The notes under the pieces are model-generated. The model was not told the DNA's origin. It searched no databases and saw only the letters and a program-made list of their open reading frames with translations. Below are positions 32,886-42,811 of a DNA stretch of 64,000 nt, piece after piece. Numbering within the stretch: the stretch's first letter is position 1; the number at the start of each line of letters is the position of its first letter. The stretch is from Prevotella sp. 10(H). GTDB lineage: Bacteria > Bacteroidota > Bacteroidia > Bacteroidales > Dysgonomonadaceae. The position numbers and the translations under genes are program-made. The DNA is taken from contig NZ_JOMI01000009.1 in assembly GCF_000711235.1 (NCBI RefSeq), positions 496,001 to 560,000 of the forward strand, in the 5' to 3' direction.

Positions 32886-32904
32886 AAATATAAACTAAAT
32901 ACAA

Positions 32905-33654
32905 ATGTCATATCTTGACCAAATAGATAAAGGACGGATACCCAAGCATATTGCCGTAATTATGGACGGTAACGGGCGATGGGCTAAAAAACAAAATCTG
33001 GACAGGACATTCGGACACAAAGAAGGTATAGCTGCTGTTCGCAGGGCCATAGAAGGTGCATCCAGAGCGCAGGTCGCTTACCTTACACTCTATACATTTT
33101 CTACAGAAAACTGGAAGCGTCCCGAAGAAGAGGTCAAGGCTCTTATGGCATTGATGGTGCAGGCTGTAGCAAACGAAACACCCGAACTGGTTAAAAACAA
33201 CGTAAGGGTAAAAGTTATCGGTGATATCGATCGCCTGCCGGAAGATACAAGAAATGCACTCGACTATTGTCTCAAGACTACATCGGTATGTACTGGTACA
33301 ACAGTTATTCTGGCTCTGAGTTATTCTTCGAAGTGGGAACTGACAAAGGCAATGAAGGATATAGCTGCAGATGTAAAATCAGGACAATTGGATGCAAACG
33401 ATATAAATGAAACACTCATAGGTTCTTATCTGGGAACGAAAGGTATTCCTGATCCCGATATATTGATAAGAACAGGGGGGGAGTTTCGCGTAAGCAACTT
33501 TCTTCTTTGGCAGATAGCATATTCGGAACTTTATTTTACCGATGAGTTGTGGCCCGATTTTAAAGAAGAATCCTTATACAAGGCAATTATTGATTTCCAG
33601 AACAGGGAAAGACGTTTTGGAAAAACGAGCGAACAAATATCAGGTAAACCCTGA
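32905..33654 (+). CDS. uppS: Isoprenyl transferase (undecaprenyl diphosphate synthase)
   Basis: Cytosolic cis-prenyltransferase that builds undecaprenyl diphosphate, the lipid carrier for peptidoglycan and polysaccharide synthesis. The catalytic motif IMDGNGRWAKK is present with D21, followed by GHKEG, YTFSTENWKRP, and the C-terminal signature DPDILIRTGGEFRVSNFLLWQIAYSE, cited for the conserved RTGG...SNF..WQ residues. Length 249, normal. It starts 19 bp after the DUF6089 gene and precedes bamA by 72 bp, an arrangement shared across Bacteroidales. Confidence 0.97.
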   Translation: MSYLDQIDKGRIPKHIAVIMDGNGRWAKKQNLDRTFGHKEGIAAVRRAIEGASRAQVAYLTLYTFSTENWKRPEEEVKALMALMVQAVANETPELVKNNVRVKVIGDIDRLPEDTRNALDYCLKTTSVCTGTTVILALSYSSKWELTKAMKDIAADVKSGQLDANDINETLIGSYLGTKGIPDPDILIRTGGEFRVSNFLLWQIAYSELYFTDELWPDFKEESLYKAIIDFQNRERRFGKTSEQISGKP

Positions 33655-33726
33655 TTGCAGTATCTAAATATTAACTATTTGACTCAAACCAAAATCAGAT
33701 ATTAGAAAGTAACCACTCGACAAAAT

Positions 33727-36420
33727 ATGTTCAAAAGAAGTTTATTTTTTCTATTCATTCTCCTCTGCTCCATATCTATGAGCACTAAGGCTCAGGTAGC
33801 AGACACTTCTGCAGAGCTCAACGAAGTGAATAAAGCCTTACAGGCAAATGTAGATAGCCTGCCGGTGATTTCATACAATACCAGTAAAAAGTATGAAATA
33901 GCAGATCTGAAGCTTTCAGGTATTGTCAATCCGATGTATGAAGATTATACATTATTCGGGTTTGCGCAGTTGCAGGTAGGCGATAAAATTGAAATACCCG
34001 GGGCTGAGATAACAAATGCAGTAAGACGTTTCTGGAGACAGGGATTATTCTCGGATGTAAAGATTATGGCTACCAAAATCGAAGGGAACAAGATCTGGAT
34101 AGAAATAAACCTGAAAGAACGTCCGCGTATATCCGACATTGTTTATTCTGGGATGAAGAAAGGTGAACGTCAGGACATCGAGGCAAAAATCGGCATGGTG
34201 AAGAACCTGCAGGTTACTCCTAATCAGATGGATAGGGCAAGGACTATCATAAAGAAATATTTCGATGAAAAAGGTTTTACCAAAGCCGAAATCTCCCTGA
34301 CTGAAAAACCGGACTTATCAAAGGAGAATCATGTCATATTGAACATTGATGTTACAAAGAAAAACAAGACAAAGGTTAACAAAATAACATTCGAAGGAAA
34401 TACCGAAGTTAAAGCCAGAACACTCGAAAAAGCAATGAAGAAGACTCGTCATAAAAGCAACTGGCGCTCATGGCTGGCTAATTTCCTTCGCTCAACCAAA
34501 TTTGTATCCGAAAGCTATGAGGAGGATAAAGAGTTATTGATTGAGAAATATAATGAATTGGGATACCGTAATGCAGTTATCACATGGGACACTGTATATT
34601 CAGATCCTCAAAAACCTGAAAAAGTTGATATTGAAATTAAGGTAGAAGAAGGAAAACAGTTCTTCCTTAAAGATATCAAATGGGTAGGGAATACGCATTA
34701 TCCGACATGGCAGCTTCAGCAGGTACTGAATATGAAGCCCGGAGATGTTTATAACCAGAAAAAACTGACAGAACAGCTAACGATGAATGAAGAATCTGTG
34801 ATGAACTACTTTTATCAAAATCACGGATATATATTCTCGAACGCCGACCCTGTTGAAGTCAATATAGATAACGACTCTATCGACCTCGAGATTCGTATCA
34901 TGGAAGGACCTAAAGCATCTATCAGAAAAGTAAGCATTTCGGGAAATGACCGTGTATATGAAGATGTTGTTCGTCGCGAATTAAGGGTTAAGCCGGGTGC
35001 ACTATACAGTCGTGACGATATTGTTCGTTCACTCAGGGAAATAGCCCAAACTGGTCACTTCGACCCTGAAAATCTGAATCCGGGTATTGTGCCTGACCCT
35101 GAATCGGGAACAGTCGATATCAGCTTACCGTTAGTATCCAAAGCAAACGACCAGGTCGAATTCTCTGCCGGATGGGGTCAAACGGGTATCATCGGTAAAT
35201 TAAGTCTGAAGTTCTCCAACTTCTCACTAAAAAACTTGTTGAATCCTAAATCATATAAAGGTATCATACCTCAGGGTGAAGGACAAACGCTTACATTGAG
35301 TGCGCAGACAAATGCTAAATTCTATCAATCATACTATGTATCTTTCATGGACCCTTGGTTTGGAGGTAAGCGTCCGAACTCTCTGTCTGTGGGACTGTCT
35401 TATTCAAGACAAACCGATATTAATAGCCGTTATATAAACAATAACTATGGCTATGGATATGGCTACGGTTACGGCTATGGTTATGGTGGCTATGGTGGTT
35501 ATGGCAACAGCGGATACGGAGACTATAGTTTTGCAGCCGACCCGAATAAGTCTATTCAGATGATAGGGGCCTCTGTAGGTTATGGTAAGCGTTTAAGCTG
35601 GCCGGATGATTATTTCTTCGTACAAGCCGAGCTATCTTACCAGATGTACCGGATGAAAGACTGGGCATACTTTATAGTTAAGGATGGTGTTTGTAATAGT
35701 TTGAGTCTGAACCTTTCATTAAACAGGCGCTCTATCGACAACCCTATATATACACGCCGGGGAACAGATATCTCTTTGAGTTTGCAAGTCACCCCTCCAT
35801 TCTCTGCTTTTGATGGGAAAGATTATGCAAATATGAAACGTGACGACAATGGCTACGAGCCGGGTGAAAAGTTTAAATGGATAGAATACCACAAATGGAA
35901 ATTTAAGGCTAAGACCTTTACTTCACTATACGATACCAAGAAGACACCAGTATTGATGACCCGTGCCGAATACGGATTTGTGGGATACTTCAATAAAAAT
36001 AAGAAATCTCCATTCGAAACATTCTATGTCGGAGGTGACGGTATGTCAGGATATTCAAGTACATATGCTACCGAAACAATCGGTTTGCGCGGTTACGAAA
36101 ACGGAGCATTGGGAACACAGGCAAGTGCTTACTCACGTCTCGCTCTGGAACTAAGATATCCACTCATATTGGAACCGTCTTCTACTATCTATTTGCTTAC
36201 ATTTGTTGAAGCAGGTAATGCATGGAATGACCTGAAAGATTTCAATCCTTTCAGTTTGAAACGTTCTGCCGGAGTAGGCGCACGTATTATGCTTCCGATG
36301 ATCGGATTAATGGGTATAGACTGGGCATATGGATTCGACCCGATTGAGAGTAATATACTTACTTCTTCACGCGACAGGAGCGGAAGCCAGTTCCACTTTA
36401 TCATTGGTCAGGAATTCTAA
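33727..36420 (+). CDS. bamA: Outer-membrane protein assembly factor BamA
   Basis: Core of the machine that inserts beta-barrel proteins into the outer membrane. Signal peptide ends STKAQ (residue 23). Five POTRA domains span about 55-470 (repeats with KIEGNKIWIEINLKERPRI, TKVNKITFEGNTEVKA, GKQFFLKDIKWVGNT, PKASIRKVSISGNDRVYEDVV). The 16-stranded barrel follows, with the conserved FYVGGDGMSGY loop and a terminal FHFIIGQEF. At 897 residues it is normal for Bacteroidetes. A Tyr-Gly repeat (574-600) is inserted in a likely surface loop and described separately. The gene lies between uppS and two Skp-like chaperone genes, the classical arrangement. Confidence 0.96.
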   Translation: MFKRSLFFLFILLCSISMSTKAQVADTSAELNEVNKALQANVDSLPVISYNTSKKYEIADLKLSGIVNPMYEDYTLFGFAQLQVGDKIEIPGAEITNAVRRFWRQGLFSDVKIMATKIEGNKIWIEINLKERPRISDIVYSGMKKGERQDIEAKIGMVKNLQVTPNQMDRARTIIKKYFDEKGFTKAEISLTEKPDLSKENHVILNIDVTKKNKTKVNKITFEGNTEVKARTLEKAMKKTRHKSNWRSWLANFLRSTKFVSESYEEDKELLIEKYNELGYRNAVITWDTVYSDPQKPEKVDIEIKVEEGKQFFLKDIKWVGNTHYPTWQLQQVLNMKPGDVYNQKKLTEQLTMNEESVMNYFYQNHGYIFSNADPVEVNIDNDSIDLEIRIMEGPKASIRKVSISGNDRVYEDVVRRELRVKPGALYSRDDIVRSLREIAQTGHFDPENLNPGIVPDPESGTVDISLPLVSKANDQVEFSAGWGQTGIIGKLSLKFSNFSLKNLLNPKSYKGIIPQGEGQTLTLSAQTNAKFYQSYYVSFMDPWFGGKRPNSLSVGLSYSRQTDINSRYINNNYGYGYGYGYGYGYGGYGGYGNSGYGDYSFAADPNKSIQMIGASVGYGKRLSWPDDYFFVQAELSYQMYRMKDWAYFIVKDGVCNSLSLNLSLNRRSIDNPIYTRRGTDISLSLQVTPPFSAFDGKDYANMKRDDNGYEPGEKFKWIEYHKWKFKAKTFTSLYDTKKTPVLMTRAEYGFVGYFNKNKKSPFETFYVGGDGMSGYSSTYATETIGLRGYENGALGTQASAYSRLALELRYPLILEPSSTIYLLTFVEAGNAWNDLKDFNPFSLKRSAGVGARIMLPMIGLMGIDWAYGFDPIESNILTSSRDRSGSQFHFIIGQEF
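35446..35526 (+). repeat. Tyr-Gly repeat tract inside bamA
   Basis: Residues 574-600 consist almost only of Tyr and Gly: seven YG pairs, then GYG units, ending NSGYGDY. The DNA repeats a tat/tac-gg(t/a/c) six-base unit with varied third bases, so it is not a perfect slippage tract. It falls early in the barrel after a strand with LSVGLSYSRQTD, which places it in an external loop. Confidence 0.85.
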
Positions 36421-36510
36421 ATATTCGCAAATTAACATTATTTATACAAGCGCGAATAAACAAAAGCATAAACTGGGTGTCTAATATATATCACCAAAAA
36501 ATTAACAGTT

Positions 36511-37026
36511 ATGAAAAAGATACTATTGCTATTTACATTACTTATCGGGGTTACTGCCGGCAGCTATGCTCAAAAGTTTGCCCTGATAGATATGGAATAT
36601 ATATTAAAGAACATCAGTAGCTACGAAACTGCACAGGAACAACTTGACGTAATGTCAAAGAAATGGCAGGGCGAAGTAGAGAAGGTACAGGCGGACGTAA
36701 AGAATATGTACAAACAATATCAGACCGATCTGGTATTCCTATCTGCTGAGCAAAAGACTAAAAGGGAGAACGAAATAGTAGAGAAGGAAAAAAGCCTTCA
36801 AGAACTCAATAAAAAGTATTTTGGTCCTGAAGGAGAGCTTTTTAAAAGAAGAGAAGCTTTGGTAAAGCCTATTCAGGATGATATATATAATGCGATAAAA
36901 GAAATATCAGAGGCAAAAGGTTACCAACTGGTGCTGGACAGGTCTTCGGCCGAGAGCGTTATTTTCGCTTCTCCGAGGATTGACATTAGTAATGAAGTTC
37001 TTGCAAAACTCGGATATTCAAAATAA
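36511..37026 (+). CDS. ompH: Skp/OmpH-family periplasmic chaperone (first copy)
   Basis: A 171-residue protein with a signal peptide ending GSYAQ (residue 20), then KFALIDMEYILKNISSYETA and a long charged helical arm (about 45-130). It ends in YQLVLDRSSAESVIFASPRIDIS, the usual Skp tail. Skp trimers hold unfolded outer-membrane proteins in a clamp and pass them to BamA. It begins 90 bp after bamA and is followed by a paralogue, as is usual in Bacteroidetes. The two copies share the VDx(E)-type opening and general length, but not close sequence, so they may serve different clients. Confidence 0.92.
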   Translation: MKKILLLFTLLIGVTAGSYAQKFALIDMEYILKNISSYETAQEQLDVMSKKWQGEVEKVQADVKNMYKQYQTDLVFLSAEQKTKRENEIVEKEKSLQELNKKYFGPEGELFKRREALVKPIQDDIYNAIKEISEAKGYQLVLDRSSAESVIFASPRIDISNEVLAKLGYSK

Positions 37027-37083
37027 TTATTTATATTTGTCGTCGCATAATATAGAATTAACCACTTAAAAGAACTTATAACT

Positions 37084-37584
37084 ATGTTGAAAAAGCTAAT
37101 CCTGTTACTTATTGTAATAGTGCCAATGTCGATCTTTGCACAAGATAAAATTGCTTATATCAATGCAAATGAGATCTTCTCTAAAATGCCGGAATTGAAA
37201 GATGTTGAAACAAAACTGGCTGCTAAAAGTGAAACTATCAAAAAGAACGCTGCTGCAATAGAAGCAGAATATACTAAGAAAGTTGAAGAATTTCAGAAAG
37301 ATACAACCAACCTTACTGAAAGCGTTATTGTTGACAGGCAAACTCAGTTAGACGGATTGAGAGACAGATACCAAAACTTTATCCAGACAAGTCAGACTGA
37401 ATATGAGAAAGAGCAACAGACATTGCTTACACCTCTTCAACAGAAAATGAGACAAGCTATAAAAGATGTAGGCGACGAGAATAATTATGTATATATCCTC
37501 GATGCAGCTACTCTTTTACACATTGGCTCGAACGCTATCGATGCCAGCAAAATGGTTAAAACCAAACTGGGAATTACTGACTAG
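37084..37584 (+). CDS. ompH: Skp/OmpH-family periplasmic chaperone (second copy)
   Basis: A 166-residue Skp-like protein: signal peptide ending SIFAQ (residue 19), DKIAYINANEIFSKMPELKDVE opening, helical arms rich in Lys and Glu (about 40-125), and a C-terminal NNYVYILDAATLLHIGSNAIDAS segment. It presumably carries outer-membrane proteins across the periplasm together with the copy just upstream (57 bp gap). A TATATTTG box at 37032-37039 could give it a separate promoter, although no -33 element is obvious. It ends before a two-way terminator shared with the converging sulfhydrylase gene. Confidence 0.92.
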   Translation: MLKKLILLLIVIVPMSIFAQDKIAYINANEIFSKMPELKDVETKLAAKSETIKKNAAAIEAEYTKKVEEFQKDTTNLTESVIVDRQTQLDGLRDRYQNFIQTSQTEYEKEQQTLLTPLQQKMRQAIKDVGDENNYVYILDAATLLHIGSNAIDASKMVKTKLGITD

Positions 37585-37604
37585 TTCTGAATATAAGATA
37601 TAGG

Positions 37605-37638
37605 AAGAGAGGCTGATTGATATAATCAACCTCTTTTC
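37605..37638. terminator. Two-way terminator between the second ompH and the sulfhydrylase gene
   Basis: An 11-bp stem (37608-37618 with 37624-37634, one G-T pair) with five-base loop, followed by Ts on the plus strand. It occupies the 58-bp gap between converging genes. Confidence 0.75.
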
Positions 37639-37642
37639 TGTT

Positions 37643-38947
<1,305 letters not shown>

Positions 38948-38956
38948 TCAAATTAA

Positions 38957-39218
38957 ATTTACATATATTAACGATATATAGTTAAAAAGTAACGAAAGTA
39001 ACGGAAATTTCAGTTGACAAGTAAACGAGATACGAGTTGAAAGACTCGTCTACTTGTTTACCCGATTACTTGTATCTAATCGAAGTATTTCACATTCATT
39101 AACCATATATTGTTAAAAGGTAACAAAAGTAACATATTTCTCTCCTTTTTATTCTCGCTTTAATTACTCTTTATTGTTTTCAAAGAACGATAGGCAAAGA
39201 ACCCCTATATAGATAAAT
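38957..39218 (-). repeat. Intergenic repeat, copy B
   Basis: Inverted counterpart of 27173-27438. On the minus strand it carries the same four blocks in the same order: atttatctatatagg (39218-39204), gcctatcgttctttga (39195-39180), gttacttttgttaccttttaac (39133-39112) and the 48-bp block (39004-38957). Spacers differ from copy A. One spacer contains its own inverted repeat around gacgagtctttcaactcgt. It fills most of the 366-bp gap between cysK and the sulfhydrylase gene; the rest of the gap is the cysK terminator. Confidence 0.8.
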
Positions 39219-39240
39219 CATTTACTTATTTATCTATCTT

Positions 39241-39279
39241 AAAAAGGTAATCAGCCTAACTTAATATACTGATTACCTA
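39241..39279 (-). terminator. Terminator of cysK
   Basis: A 10-bp perfect stem (39245-39254 with 39269-39278) with a 14-base loop, followed on the minus strand by five Ts. It starts about 26 bp after the cysK stop. Confidence 0.75.
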
Positions 39280-39304
39280 CTCAAAACAAAACAATCGGAT
39301 ATAA

Positions 39305-40252
39305 TTAAAGTGGATACTCTTCAAATGCATATAATACTGTAGACAGATATCGCTCTCCGGTATCAGGAAGAATAACCACTATATTTTTGTGTTTATTCTC
39401 CGGTCTTTTAGCAAGCTGGGTAGCGGCATATGCTGCTGCTCCCGATGATATACCTACCAGCAAACCTTCTTCGCGGGCAAGCTCGCGACTGGTTCGGATA
39501 GAATCATCGTTGCTTACCTGTATTATCTCATCTACTACTACCGAATCGTAAGTCTTAGGTACAAATCCTGCCCCGATGCCCTGTATCTTATGAGGCCCCG
39601 CTTTTCCACCCGATAATACGGGAGAATCGATTGGTTCTACAGCCACGATTTTTACGTCGGGTTTATATTTTTTCAGAACTTCACCTACCCCACTTATTGT
39701 ACCGCCTGTACCTACACCGGCTACGAAGATATCGACTTTCCCGTCTGTATCTTTCCAAATTTCTTCGGCGGTAGTTTTCCTGTGTATAGCCGGATTGGCC
39801 GGATTGGCAAATTGTTGTAGAACAACAACTTTAGGATTTTCACGTTGCATTTCTTCGGCTTTTGCTATCGCTCCTTTCATCCCTTCGGGGCCGGGAGTAA
39901 GCACTATATTGGCACCTAATGCCTTGAGCAGGTTGCGACGCTCTATACTCATGGTTTCCGGCATAGTCAGGGTCAGTTTATAACCCTTAGCTGCTGCTAC
40001 GAATGCCAGTCCTATACCTGTGTTCCCGCTTGTCGGTTCCACCAGTTCGCTGTCGGGTTTCAGTACACCTGATGCTTCAGCATCCTCTATCATGGCATTG
40101 GCAATACGATCCTTTACGCTCGATGCAGGATTAAAGTACTCCAGTTTACCTATTACATGCGCTTCCAGCCCATGTTTTTTATTATAGTTAGACAACTCCA
40201 GTAATGGAGTGTTACCTATCAAATCTGTCAGTTTCTTAGCTATTTTTGCCAT
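39305..40252 (-). CDS. cysK: Cysteine synthase A (O-acetylserine sulfhydrylase)
   Basis: PLP enzyme that makes cysteine from O-acetylserine and sulfide. Motifs in order: NTPLLEL, the PLP lysine K47 in [25 protein letters not shown], the phosphate-binding [18 protein letters not shown] and the C-terminal [14 protein letters not shown]. At 315 residues it is the CysK type, without the extra domains of cystathionine beta-synthase. It has its own promoter and terminator and is followed on the same strand by the homocysteine-forming sulfhydrylase, so two sulfide-fixing enzymes sit together. Confidence 0.96.
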   Translation of the reverse strand: MAKIAKKLTDLIGNTPLLELSNYNKKHGLEAHVIGKLEYFNPASSVKDRIANAMIEDAEASGVLKPDSELVEPTSGNTGIGLAFVAAAKGYKLTLTMPETMSIERRNLLKALGANIVLTPGPEGMKGAIAKAEEMQRENPKVVVLQQFANPANPAIHRKTTAEEIWKDTDGKVDIFVAGVGTGGTISGVGEVLKKYKPDVKIVAVEPIDSPVLSGGKAGPHKIQGIGAGFVPKTYDSVVVDEIIQVSNDDSIRTSRELAREEGLLVGISSGAAAYAATQLAKRPENKHKNIVVILPDTGERYLSTVLYAFEEYPL

Positions 40253-40286
40253 AAGATTTTAGTTTTTATGTTTATATTATATGTTA

Positions 40287-40317
40287 CAAAGTTAAATTTT
40301 ATTTATCATATCTGAAA
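40287..40317 (-). promoter_or_regulatory. Promoter of cysK
   Basis: On the minus strand, TTTC (40317-40314), a 19-bp spacer, then TAACTTTG (40294-40287). A close match to the Bacteroidetes consensus, 35 bp before the ATG. Confidence 0.7.
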
Positions 40318-40512
40318 TCGCTAAAACGAGGTATTTTCATACCATAAATATGGTATAATTTATAAAGTAAAAAACGTTAAGAAGTACTACCAATCCGAAT
40401 AATTAACGTTATATTCGTATAGCCTTAAATAATCTTATAGATGTATACAGAAAAGAACAATAATAGTAGACAAAATGTTGTTTAAGATAAATAATTTCAT
40501 CCCTAATTGACC

Positions 40513-41799
40513 ATGGAGATATCCGAACTATATAAGATTTATAAACAATATCCGACAGTTTCGACCGATACGCGCAACAGCCCTAAAGGCTCGATTTTTT
40601 TTGCCCTTAAGGGAGCTAATTTTAATGGAAATGAGTATGCTGAAAAATCTATCGACGCAGGTTGTAGTTATGCTGTAGTCGATGAAGCAAAATATGCGAC
40701 AAGGCCGAATATAATTCTGGTAGAAAATAGTCTGGAAACATTACAAAAGCTGGCGAATCATCACCGCAAACAGATGAAAACACCTGTAATAGGCATTACA
40801 GGAACGAATGGGAAAACAACCACCAAAGAACTGATAACTTCCGTACTATCTCAGGAATATAACGTGCTGGCTACCGAAGGGAACCTGAATAACCATATAG
40901 GAGTACCGCTGACGTTGCTACGATTGAAGAAAGAGCATGAGATTGCTGTTGTGGAAATGGGGGCGAGCCATGTAGGAGAAATAAAATTCCTTTCAGAGAT
41001 GGCTATGCCGAATTATGGTGTGATAACAAATATAGGTCATGCACATATCGAAGGCTTCGGATCATACGAAAACGTGATAAAGGCTAAAGGCGAACTTTAT
41101 GAATATATAAGGAGTACGCGCGATGGTAAGATATTTATCGATTACGATAATTCTTTGCTTAGGGAAATGTCGGAAGGCATTACATCTATATATTATGGCT
41201 TTGAAGAAAATCTTTTCATTTCGGGTAAGGTATTATCACTAAGGCCTTTCCTCGAATTCGAATGGAAATTCGGCAATAAGCGAAATAAAGTGAAGACTAA
41301 CCTTATCGGGGAGTATAACTTGACGAACGTACTGGCTGCTATAACAATTGGCAAGTATCTGGGAGTAAAGGCTCCGTTGATATGTAAGGCAATTGAAGGA
41401 TACGTTCCTACCAATAACCGTTCGCAGCTTAAGGAAACCGATAGGAACATGCTCATCATAGATGCATATAATGCCAATCCTACAAGCATGCATGCTGCAC
41501 TCGAAAATTTCGATCATATGGATGTAAATCATAAAGTTCTGATTCTGGGAGATATGAAGGAACTGGGCCCCGATACCGATATGGAGCATCAGAAGGTTGC
41601 TGATTATGTTTCTCACCACAACTTCGACAAAGTAATATTTGTTGGTGACAACTTCAGCCGTATCCATACCGATTATCCGCGTTTTACCGATCTGGATAGT
41701 CTGAGGACTTATTTAACGAAAAATCCGATAGAAGACAGCTATGTGTTGTTGAAAGGTTCGCGTAGTGTTCAACTCGAGAAATGCATAGACGTATTATAA
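40513..41799 (+). CDS. murF: UDP-N-acetylmuramoyl-tripeptide--D-alanyl-D-alanine ligase
   Basis: Cytosolic ATP-dependent ligase that adds D-Ala-D-Ala to complete the peptidoglycan precursor UDP-MurNAc-pentapeptide. The N-terminal domain includes STDTRNSPKGSIFFALKG; the ATP loop is GITGTNGKTTTKELI; the central domain has NNHIGVPLTLL, VVEMGASHVGEI and NIGHAHIEGFGS; the C-terminal domain has DAYNANPTSM and LGDMKELG. The start is the ATG at 40513; a TTG six bases earlier is not needed. Length 428, normal. It stands alone here, away from the dcw cluster, which is common in Bacteroidales. Confidence 0.96.
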   Translation: MEISELYKIYKQYPTVSTDTRNSPKGSIFFALKGANFNGNEYAEKSIDAGCSYAVVDEAKYATRPNIILVENSLETLQKLANHHRKQMKTPVIGITGTNGKTTTKELITSVLSQEYNVLATEGNLNNHIGVPLTLLRLKKEHEIAVVEMGASHVGEIKFLSEMAMPNYGVITNIGHAHIEGFGSYENVIKAKGELYEYIRSTRDGKIFIDYDNSLLREMSEGITSIYYGFEENLFISGKVLSLRPFLEFEWKFGNKRNKVKTNLIGEYNLTNVLAAITIGKYLGVKAPLICKAIEGYVPTNNRSQLKETDRNMLIIDAYNANPTSMHAALENFDHMDVNHKVLILGDMKELGPDTDMEHQKVADYVSHHNFDKVIFVGDNFSRIHTDYPRFTDLDSLRTYLTKNPIEDSYVLLKGSRSVQLEKCIDVL

Positions 41800-41814
41800 G
41801 ATATCTGCAGAAAT

Positions 41815-41855
41815 AAAAAAGCAGGGTTTTCTACAGTAAGAAGATCCTGCTTTTT
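41815..41855 (+). terminator. Terminator of murF
   Basis: Stem aaaaagcagg/cctgcttttt with a loop of about 20 bases and trailing Ts, beginning 16 bp after the murF stop. Confidence 0.75.
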
Positions 41856-41912
41856 GCTTTCTGTTAATATTCACTTTATTTTCTCCTTCTCATATTACTT
41901 TCCGGTTAACAG

Positions 41913-41945
41913 TTTTATTTATACGGGTTTTTATGAGTAATTTTG
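41913..41945 (+). promoter_or_regulatory. Promoter of the patatin gene
   Basis: TTTT (41913-41916), a 21-bp spacer, then TAATTTTG (41938-41945), an exact -7 match 34 bp before the ATG. Confidence 0.65.
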
Positions 41946-41978
41946 CTCAGATTTTAAGAATATCTAACACAATAATAA

Positions 41979-42806
41979 ATGAATCCGGAAAAGAATATGT
42001 ATAAACTGGGTATTGCCCTCAGTGGAGGAGGTGCAAAAGGCTTTGCGCATTTAGGTGTTCTGCAGGCTCTTAATGAAATCGGACTGTATCCTGAAGTTAT
42101 TGCTGGTACAAGTGCCGGAGCATTTGCCGGAGTCCTTTATGCCGACGGACATACACCTAAAGAAATACTTACTTTTTTCCAGAAGAAAGTTTTTCGCGAA
42201 TTTGCAGAATTTGCCATTCCGCATGGAGGAATATTCAAGAATGACGGTTTTCGCTCTTTCCTAAAAAAGCACCTGCGTTCAAAAACATTTGAGGATCTGC
42301 TGATTCCGTTGCAAGTAGTTGCTACCGATATAGAGTATGGCGAAAGCCACACGTTTACATCTGGCCCGCTTATTCCGGCTGTATTGGCTTCCTGTTCGGT
42401 ACCAATTGTATTTCGTCCGGTAGAAATCAATGAACATTATTATGTGGATGGCGGTTTATTTAAAAACTTCCCCGTATCGGTGATACGGCGCGAATGCACC
42501 AAGATAATAGGTGTAAATGTAAGTCCTATTACAAAAGCAGAGTACAGAAGTTCGATAAAATATATTGCCGAACGTTCGTTCCATTACATGTCGGGGTCAA
42601 ATACGTTACTCGACCGTAACCTCTGTGATTATTTGATAGAATCGACTTCGTTGTCCCAGTATTCGATGTTCGATCTCGAGCATATCGAAGAAATTTTTCA
42701 GGCCGGATACGATCTGACCATGGATTTCATTGACGAAAACAGGGAATCCCTGATTAAGGATTTTCCTATAATTGCACTTTACGACGAAAAAATTTGTTTA
42801 AAATAA
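41979..42806 (+). CDS. Patatin-like phospholipase (RssA-type)
   Basis: A 275-residue serine lipid acyl hydrolase of the patatin family. The oxyanion motif is LSGGGAKGFAHLGVL, the catalytic serine is S45 in GTSAGAF, and the partner aspartate is D157 in YVDGG, completing the Ser-Asp dyad. There is no signal peptide, so it acts in the cytosol or at the inner face of the membrane. It resembles short bacterial RssA/YchK proteins and not the longer exported patatins with a POTRA/barrel. The following GH13 gene begins 5 bp after its stop, so the two are one operon. The likely substrate is phospholipid or lysophospholipid (family knowledge). Confidence 0.92.
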   Translation: MNPEKNMYKLGIALSGGGAKGFAHLGVLQALNEIGLYPEVIAGTSAGAFAGVLYADGHTPKEILTFFQKKVFREFAEFAIPHGGIFKNDGFRSFLKKHLRSKTFEDLLIPLQVVATDIEYGESHTFTSGPLIPAVLASCSVPIVFRPVEINEHYYVDGGLFKNFPVSVIRRECTKIIGVNVSPITKAEYRSSIKYIAERSFHYMSGSNTLLDRNLCDYLIESTSLSQYSMFDLEHIEEIFQAGYDLTMDFIDENRESLIKDFPIIALYDEKICLK

Positions 42807-42811
42807 AGGAA

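Noticed and set aside
35446-35526. Phase-variable slippage tract in bamA
   Set aside because: Codon third positions vary throughout and the unit is six bases, so slippage would not shift the frame. Only in-frame length change is plausible.
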